A DNA stretch of 64,000 bases from Akkermansiaceae bacterium (GTDB lineage Bacteria > Verrucomicrobiota > Verrucomicrobiia > Verrucomicrobiales > Akkermansiaceae). A program made the position numbers and the translations under genes. This document shows positions 59,514 through 64,000 of this stretch, piece by piece. The notes below the pieces were generated by a model. That model searched no databases. It had not been told where the DNA came from and was given only the letters and a program-made list of their open reading frames with translations. The number at the start of each line of letters is the position of its first letter. Position 1 is the first letter of the stretch. The stretch is from NCBI GenBank assembly GCA_024233135.1, contig JACKPZ010000005.1:124001-188000 (forward strand), written 5' to 3'.

Positions 59514-59569
59514 GATTCGAGATTGGAGATTAGGGATCTTCCGAATCGCCAATATCCAATATCCAATAT
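59512..59569. repeat. Two short heptamer arrays between rpsE and rplO
   Basis: GAGATTC, GAGATTG and GAGATTA run at 59512-59532 (the first overlaps the rpsE stop codon). CCAATAT runs three times at 59549-59569. These are simple 7-bp arrays in a 68-nt spacer. Confidence 0.85.
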
Positions 59570-59581
59570 CCACTCATCATC

Positions 59582-60025
59582 ATGCAACTCCACGACTACA
59601 GCCCCAATCCGGGCGCCAAGCGCCGGGTCAAGCGACTCGGTTGCGGCGAAAGCTCCGGACACGGCAAGACCGCCTGCAAGGGCAACAAGGGCCAGAAGGC
59701 GCGCTCCGGCAGCGGCACCCGCGTCGGTTTCGAAGGCGGCCAGATGCCCCTTCATCGCCGTCTTCCGAAGCGCGGCTTCAACAACAAGGACTTCCGTGAC
59801 GTCTTCGCCGTCGTCAACGTCGGCGATCTCGACGGCCGCTTCGAGGCCGGCGCGGTCGTCAACGAGGAATCGCTCCGCAAGGCGGGCCTCGTCAACGGCC
59901 CCTGCGACAAGGTCAAACTTCTCGCCGACGGCGAGGTCGAGAAAGCGTTCACCGTCGAGGTCGACAAGGTGAGTGCCTCCGCCCGTCAGAAGATCGAGAA
60001 GGCCGGCGGCACGATCAAGGCCTGA
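59582..60025 (+). CDS. rplO: 50S ribosomal protein L15
   Basis: L15 (147 residues) is a late-binding organiser of 23S rRNA. Text: MQLHDYSPNPGAKRRVKRLG, CGESSGHGKTACKGNKGQKA, RSGSGTRVGFEGGQMPLHRR and LPKRGFNNKDFRDVFAVVNV. The G.G.GHGKT..KG.KGQ motif is diagnostic. It ends VSASARQKIEKAGGTIKA. It follows rpsE directly (rpmD absent) after a heptamer-repeat spacer. Confidence 0.97.
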   Translation: MQLHDYSPNPGAKRRVKRLGCGESSGHGKTACKGNKGQKARSGSGTRVGFEGGQMPLHRRLPKRGFNNKDFRDVFAVVNVGDLDGRFEAGAVVNEESLRKAGLVNGPCDKVKLLADGEVEKAFTVEVDKVSASARQKIEKAGGTIKA

Positions 60026-60060
60026 GGCTTTGACCACTCCGGCATCCATTCCCTGATTTC

Positions 60061-60092
60061 CGACGAGGAAGCGCTTGCGCGCTTCCTCGTCG
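60061..60092 (+). terminator. Perfect 14-bp stem hairpin between rplO and secY
   Basis: CGACGAGGAAGCGC, loop TTGC, GCGCTTCCTCGTCG: a perfect stem 36 nt after the rplO stop and 40 nt before secY. It lacks a following U-tract, so it is not a classical intrinsic terminator. It could be a partial terminator, RNA-processing site or stability element. The operon seems continuous across it. Confidence 0.6.
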
Positions 60093-60102
60093 TGCGTATA
60101 AC
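60075..60102 (+). promoter_or_regulatory. Possible internal promoter before secY
   Basis: TTGCGC at 60075-60080 and TATAAC at 60097-60102 with a 16-nt spacer, 30 nt upstream of ATG 60132. The -35 lies in the loop and right arm of the hairpin. The -10 is good, the -35 only fair. Confidence 0.35.
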
Positions 60103-60131
60103 CCGCGCTTCGTTTCTCCCTTTCGCCCGTC

Positions 60132-61637
60132 ATGATCTCCGCTTTCGTCAATACCTGGAAGATTCCGGAACTCCGGGACCGCATCCTGTTCACCCTCGCG
60201 CTCATCATCATCATCCGCCTCGGTGTGCACATCACGCTGCCGGGTGTCGATGCCTCGGTCATCCGGGCGTACATGGATCATCTCCAAGCGCAGGATCCCA
60301 AGAGCCCGACCGGTGGCATCACCGCCCTGCTTCAGGTGTTCTCCGGTGGCGGCCTCCAGCAGGCGGGCATCTTCGCGCTGGGCATCATGCCCTATATCTC
60401 GGCGTCGATCATGGTTCAGCTCATGACGGCGGTGGTGCCGAAACTCTCTCGTCTCGCGCGGGAAGACGGCGGCCGTCAGAAGATCAACCAGTATACCCGT
60501 TACATCACGATGGGCATCGCGCTGGTCCAGGGTTTCTTCGTCGCCAAGTCTCTGACCAATCCCGGGAACATTCCCTATCTCTCCGGTATCGAGAAATTCG
60601 GCCGTTTGGTTCCCGATCCTTCGGTTTCATGGATGGCGCTCACCGTTCTCACCATCGTCGCCGGCACCGTGCTCCTGCTGTGGATCGCCGATCAGATCAC
60701 CGAGCGGGGCATTGGCAACGGCGCTTCCATCATCATCACCGTCAACATCATCGCCGCTCTTCCCGGCGCGTTGATCCAGGCGTGGAAATTTTTCGTCACC
60801 GGTGACGATGTGAACAAGTTCAGCTCGATCATGATGGTCGTGATGGTCGCGATGCTGCTCGTCGTGATCGCCGGCACCATCGCCGTCACCCAGGCGCAGC
60901 GGAAGATCACGGTGCAGTACGCCAAGCGCGTCGTCGGTCGCAAACAATTCGGCGGCCAGACCCAGTATCTGCCGCTCAAGGTGAACTATTCCGGTGTGAT
61001 GCCGATCATCTTCGCGTCCGCCGTGCTCTCGATCGTTCCGATCACGCTCGGACTCATCCCATCGATCGCCAGCCAGCCGTGGGTGGTGAAGCTCAACAGC
61101 CAGATGCAGGGCGGCACCGCCTACTATGTGCTCGGCGGCATCGGCATCTTCCTGTTCTCCTATTTCTGGGTCGCGATGATGTTCCAGCCCTCGCAGATCG
61201 CCGAGGACCTCAAGCGCAATGGCGGCTACATTCCCGGCGTGCGCCCCGGCAAGCCGACCGCGGATTTCCTCGATTTCACCATGACCCGCCTCACCTTCGC
61301 GGGTGCCATCTTCCTCACGGTGCTGTTCATGCTGCCGGTGCTTACCGGCAAGATCGTGGATCTTCCGCCCGGCTCGATGATCCTCCAGTTTTTCGGCGGC
61401 ACCTCGTTGCTCATCATGGTGGGCGTCGTGCTCGACGTGATGCGTCAGGTGGAAACGCAGCTCCTGCAGAAGCACTACGATGGTTTCCTCCGCAAAGGAA
61501 AACTCAAGGGGCGCTATGACCGCCTCAACCAAGGCAGCGGCGGCGCTTCCCGCACGGCCGTCGTCTACCTGATGGTGGTCATCGCCATCTTGATCGTTCT
61601 CGGCATCACGGCGTTCATCTACAACCGCGTGCATTGA
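60132..61637 (+). CDS. secY: Preprotein translocase subunit SecY
   Basis: SecY (501 residues) is the channel of the Sec translocon in the inner membrane. It has about ten hydrophobic helices; motifs include RDRILFTLALIIIIRLGVHI (TM1), GGGLQQAGIFALGIMPYISA, SIMVQLMTAVVPKLSRLARE and GIGNGASIIITVNIIAALPG. The cytosolic loop holds KVNYSGVMPIIFASAVLSI, and the C-terminal FIPGVRPGK-type loop reads GGYIPGVRPGKPTADFLDF. It is longer than E. coli SecY (443), with loops around 80-100 and 300-340. The stop overlaps the TTG start of adk. Confidence 0.98.
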   Translation: MISAFVNTWKIPELRDRILFTLALIIIIRLGVHITLPGVDASVIRAYMDHLQAQDPKSPTGGITALLQVFSGGGLQQAGIFALGIMPYISASIMVQLMTAVVPKLSRLAREDGGRQKINQYTRYITMGIALVQGFFVAKSLTNPGNIPYLSGIEKFGRLVPDPSVSWMALTVLTIVAGTVLLLWIADQITERGIGNGASIIITVNIIAALPGALIQAWKFFVTGDDVNKFSSIMMVVMVAMLLVVIAGTIAVTQAQRKITVQYAKRVVGRKQFGGQTQYLPLKVNYSGVMPIIFASAVLSIVPITLGLIPSIASQPWVVKLNSQMQGGTAYYVLGGIGIFLFSYFWVAMMFQPSQIAEDLKRNGGYIPGVRPGKPTADFLDFTMTRLTFAGAIFLTVLFMLPVLTGKIVDLPPGSMILQFFGGTSLLIMVGVVLDVMRQVETQLLQKHYDGFLRKGKLKGRYDRLNQGSGGASRTAVVYLMVVIAILIVLGITAFIYNRVH

Positions 61638-62287
61638 GCGACTCCGGGACGAATCCGATCCGCGTCGTCCTGCTCGGGCCGCCGGCCTCCGGCAAGGGCA
61701 CCCAAGGGCGCCGCGTCGCGGAGGTTTTCGGTCTCGCCTACCTCAGCACCGGTGCCCTGCTTCGCGAGCATGTGGAAAACCGCACGCCACTCGGGCGGAA
61801 GGCGAAGCCGATTCTCGATCGTGGCGAATACCTGCCCGACGGGTTGATGTGCGATGTGATCGCGGAGTGGCTGGAGCGTCGCTCCGGTGGATGGGTGCTC
61901 GATGGTTTTCCGCGCAGTCTGGCCCAAGCGGAGTTTCTCCACCGGTGGCTCGATGGGGATGGCGGATCCAGGCACGATGCCGTGTTTCTCGATGTTCCGA
62001 TCTCCGAGCTGTTGAATCGGATCAAGAGCCGCGTGGAGTGCCCCGACTGCCGCTGGAGCGGACAGCGTTCGCAACTGGACCATGACGGGCGTTGCCCGGA
62101 ATGCGGTGGGCCGGCCTCCGGTCGCGACGACGACGAAGAGGAAAACTTCCGCAGCCGCTATCGGCAATTCGAGGAATTCACGCTTCCGGCGGTGGACTAC
62201 TATCGAAACCTGGGTGGTCTCGTAGCGGTCGATGCCACCCGCGCGAAAGACGTGGTAACCCGCGAGATCATCGCCGGAATTCGTTGA
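61634..62287 (+). CDS. adk: Adenylate kinase
   Basis: A 217-residue nucleoside monophosphate kinase that interconverts ATP, AMP and ADP. P-loop VLLGPPASGKGTQGRRVAEV, AMP-site LSTGALLREHVE and GEYLPDGLMCDVIAEWLE, then WVLDGFPRSLAQAEFL. The lid carries a zinc-type CPDC and CPEC pair (VECPDCRWSG, GRCPECGGPAS) and EENFRSRYRQFEEFTLPAVD. The start is a TTG that overlaps the secY stop (TTGA), giving coupled translation. This is the usual secY-adk junction. map, infA and the alpha operon do not follow. Confidence 0.92.
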   Translation: MSDSGTNPIRVVLLGPPASGKGTQGRRVAEVFGLAYLSTGALLREHVENRTPLGRKAKPILDRGEYLPDGLMCDVIAEWLERRSGGWVLDGFPRSLAQAEFLHRWLDGDGGSRHDAVFLDVPISELLNRIKSRVECPDCRWSGQRSQLDHDGRCPECGGPASGRDDDEEENFRSRYRQFEEFTLPAVDYYRNLGGLVAVDATRAKDVVTREIIAGIR

Positions 62288-62392
62288 CAGCCGATGCCGT
62301 GTCGTGGTGCGGGTCCAGCCGGTTATGCCAGCGGCGGGTTTGACAGGACCTTTCCGTGCCCCTAGCATTCCGGGCCAAGGAGCGATCAACTC

Positions 62393-63928
62393 ATGCCAAA
62401 TTTCGATGTGCCGAGCGACAAACGTGAGTTCCGCTGCAATCACTGCGACGGAAAAATCCTGATCCCTCGCGACCTGCCTCCCACCACCGGGCCATGCCCG
62501 CATTGTGGAGGGGTGATCACTTCGCCGGGTCCCGAGGCTCCGGCGCCACCCGAGCCCCAAAAGGAGGTTCAGGCCGCAGCTTCTCCGGCTCCCGTGACGC
62601 CGCCGCAGGTTCCCGCCGCCGCCGCTCCTGTTCCTCCGGCACCTGCCGTCGCACCGGTTGCCCCTGCGGTTCCGACGGTGCCGCCCGCGTCTCCAACCGC
62701 ACCCGCTGCGGCGCAAGGAGCTGGAATTCCCAGTGTGCCGGCGGCCCCGGCTGTTCCTCCCGCACCTCCGGCCGTTTCCGCAACGAGCGTGCCTCCTCCT
62801 CCGCAACCGCCGGCCCCAAAAGAAGCAGCCGCACCCGCGGCCGGGACGCCAGCCAAGATCCCCCCGAAGCGGGAGTCCGCCGAGGTGCCGCACTCGGAGG
62901 ACCCTTCGGTCTCGAACAAGCGGAAGAAGAAAGCCGCGGCCGAATCAACCAAGAAGGCGAGCAGCGGGCTGATCCCCGTCATGCTGGTGCTCCTGCTGCT
63001 CATTCTGGGGGCGGGCGCGGCCGTGTATTTCGTTTCCAACGAGATGGGTAGGAATGTGGCGCCGCCGGTCGTCCAGCCGGACAGCGCGGGGCTCGACGCG
63101 CGCGAGGCGAACTACATCCGGATCGGCTGGCAGAAGGATGCCCGCGAGGTGCTCGCCGGATACATCGCGGGAACCACCGTGGAGGAAAAACTCCCGTATA
63201 TCCTTCGTGCGGACGAGTTGCAGGAGACGATGGACGATTTCTATGGAGGCGGCGTGATCATGGATTCCGACACTCCGGCCGAGGCGTTCTCCGTGTACGA
63301 ACTTTCGGAAGAGGACCGGCGCCGCGGGCTGTTCATGATGATCTACGACCAGCCGCCGCAGTTCGACATGAAGGAGTTCTTCCGGCCTCTCGCTTCTCTC
63401 GAGGTGCAGTATGGCCTCGATGAGGCGGACCTCCTTCTCAGCACGCTCGCGCGGGTCGGAAACTTCGCGATGGAGCCGCTCCGGGTGCACGCCTTCTTCA
63501 AGCGCACGGGAGACCAACTCAAGCTGGACTGGGAGATCTTCGCGCAGACGAAATACCGGACCTTCCAGAATTTCGTCGAACTTCCCGAGGCGGATCACAG
63601 CGGTGTGTTCCGCGTGTTCATCGTCGAGGATGTCCCGGACAAGAGCCGTTTGGAGGCGGGGACCCGGACCTACCGCTTGGCGGATCCCGCGAACACGACC
63701 GACACCGCCCGCGTGAACGTGAAGGTCGATTCCGAGGTCGGCCGCGCCCTCTCCATCATCAATTGGCGGGGGACCAAACAAAGCCGCCCGATCACCCGCA
63801 CCGCCACCGTCGAGCTTGAATGGAGTGCCGAGCGGGAGCCGGTGTCGCTCGAAATCAAGCGCTTCATCTGTTGGGAGTTTCTTGGCCTCGGCGGCCAGGA
63901 AACACCGACCTCGACCGCGGCGAAGTGA
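62393..63928 (+). CDS. Zinc-ribbon, Ala/Pro-rich, single-pass membrane protein
   Basis: A 511-residue protein. The N-terminal zinc ribbon is FRCNHCDGKILIPRDLPPTT with GPCPHCGGVI (two CxxC pairs). A disordered Ala/Pro/Val stretch of about 120 residues follows (for example AAPVPPAPAVAPVAPAVPTV), then basic KKKAAAESTKKA and a transmembrane helix (SGLIPVMLVLLLLILGAGAA). The outer domain of about 285 residues shows EVLAGYIAGTTVEEKLPYIL, RADELQETMDDFYGGGVIMD and SIINWRGTKQSRPITRTATV. No family was assigned to this outer domain. The plan resembles a zinc-ribbon sensor or envelope stress protein. A similar N-terminal zinc-ribbon class is present at 28713. Confidence 0.72.
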   Translation: MPNFDVPSDKREFRCNHCDGKILIPRDLPPTTGPCPHCGGVITSPGPEAPAPPEPQKEVQAAASPAPVTPPQVPAAAAPVPPAPAVAPVAPAVPTVPPASPTAPAAAQGAGIPSVPAAPAVPPAPPAVSATSVPPPPQPPAPKEAAAPAAGTPAKIPPKRESAEVPHSEDPSVSNKRKKKAAAESTKKASSGLIPVMLVLLLLILGAGAAVYFVSNEMGRNVAPPVVQPDSAGLDAREANYIRIGWQKDAREVLAGYIAGTTVEEKLPYILRADELQETMDDFYGGGVIMDSDTPAEAFSVYELSEEDRRRGLFMMIYDQPPQFDMKEFFRPLASLEVQYGLDEADLLLSTLARVGNFAMEPLRVHAFFKRTGDQLKLDWEIFAQTKYRTFQNFVELPEADHSGVFRVFIVEDVPDKSRLEAGTRTYRLADPANTTDTARVNVKVDSEVGRALSIINWRGTKQSRPITRTATVELEWSAEREPVSLEIKRFICWEFLGLGGQETPTSTAAK

Positions 63929-63940
63929 GGCTCTGAGCGG

Positions 63941-64000
63941 ATGGGCACGGTGCCAGACAAAGCGAATCCGACGATCGCCGCGATCGCGAGTCCGGCGGGA
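63941..64000 (+). CDS. mnmE: tRNA modification GTPase MnmE, first 20 codons
   Basis: The last 60 nt encode MGTVPDKANPTIAAIASPAG, whose TIAAIASPAG matches the invariant start of MnmE (TIAAIATPPGRGGI style). MnmE with MnmG modifies wobble uridines of certain tRNAs. The gene continues beyond the window, so nothing more can be judged. A start at the GTG four codons in (VPDKANP) is also possible. Confidence 0.7.
   Translation, partial: MGTVPDKANPTIAAIASPAG

Overview
This window reads as chromosomal DNA of a high-G+C member of the Verrucomicrobiota, most likely order Verrucomicrobiales (Luteolibacter/Haloferula-like). The assignment rests on several lineage markers seen together: PEP-CTERM proteins with arginine-rich tails, a Rhodopirellula/Verrucomicrobium-type sigma factor paired with a FecR/LamG protein, secreted lyases carrying autotransporter-associated beta-strand repeats without a barrel, a very large Verru_Chthon-like pseudopilin, a PVC-like carotenoid set, and a near absence of Shine-Dalgarno sequences. 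No rRNA, CRISPR array, prophage or intact transposon was seen. There is one tRNA (CAU anticodon).

Layout. 1-3.3 kb: 5' part of pbpC (minus), an overlapping nucleotidyltransferase/small-protein pair (minus), ruvA and a HupE/UreJ-like membrane protein (plus). 3.3-5.0 kb: a 105-bp palindromic repeat, a 34-bp direct repeat, and an IS110-family transposase wrecked by many frameshifts. 5.0-6.1 kb: an M20 peptidase. 6.2-21.3 kb: a pectin-degradation island with a PL10 lyase, a sigma factor/FecR-LamG regulatory pair, a 1660-aa PL1 protein, a small membrane protein and a 2028-aa PL11 protein. The two giant lyases share a C-terminal module. 21.3-34.3 kb: mixed housekeeping and envelope genes, namely DUF2288, a PEP-CTERM protein, ychF, a glycine-rich-domain/TIGR04222 pair, secreted unknowns, an MFS transporter, a zinc-ribbon membrane protein, a uvrA-type gene with a palindromic repeat embedded in frame, an SUMF1/PEP-CTERM protein and a DUF3127 protein with an SSB-like tail.

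34.3-40.3 kb: a five-gene cluster matching the late staphyloxanthin (C30 carotenoid) pathway: aldehyde dehydrogenase, crtP-like oxidase, crtQ-like glycosyltransferase, crtO-like acyltransferase and a crtN/crtI-like desaturase. No crtM is present, so the C30 precursor would have to come from elsewhere. 40.4-46.3 kb: the tRNA, an ornithine cyclodeaminase family gene and a minus-strand operon with the giant pseudopilin-like protein.

46.7-62.3 kb: a fused str-S10-spc ribosomal operon (rpsL, rpsG, fusA, rpsJ, rplC, rplD, rplW, rplB, rpsS, rplV, rpsC, rplP, rpmC, rpsQ, rplN, rplX, rplE, rpsH, rplF, rplR, rpsE, rplO, secY, adk). It lacks tuf, rpsN and rpmD and contains a secreted coiled-coil protein between rpsS and rplV. 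The window ends with a zinc-ribbon membrane protein and the first 20 codons of mnmE.

The most unusual items are the in-frame palindrome in uvrA, the secreted gene inside the ribosomal operon, the staphyloxanthin-like cluster, the shared C-terminal module of the giant lyases, and the repeat structure around the dead IS110 copy. All family assignments come from reading motifs and recalling families; no database search was run.
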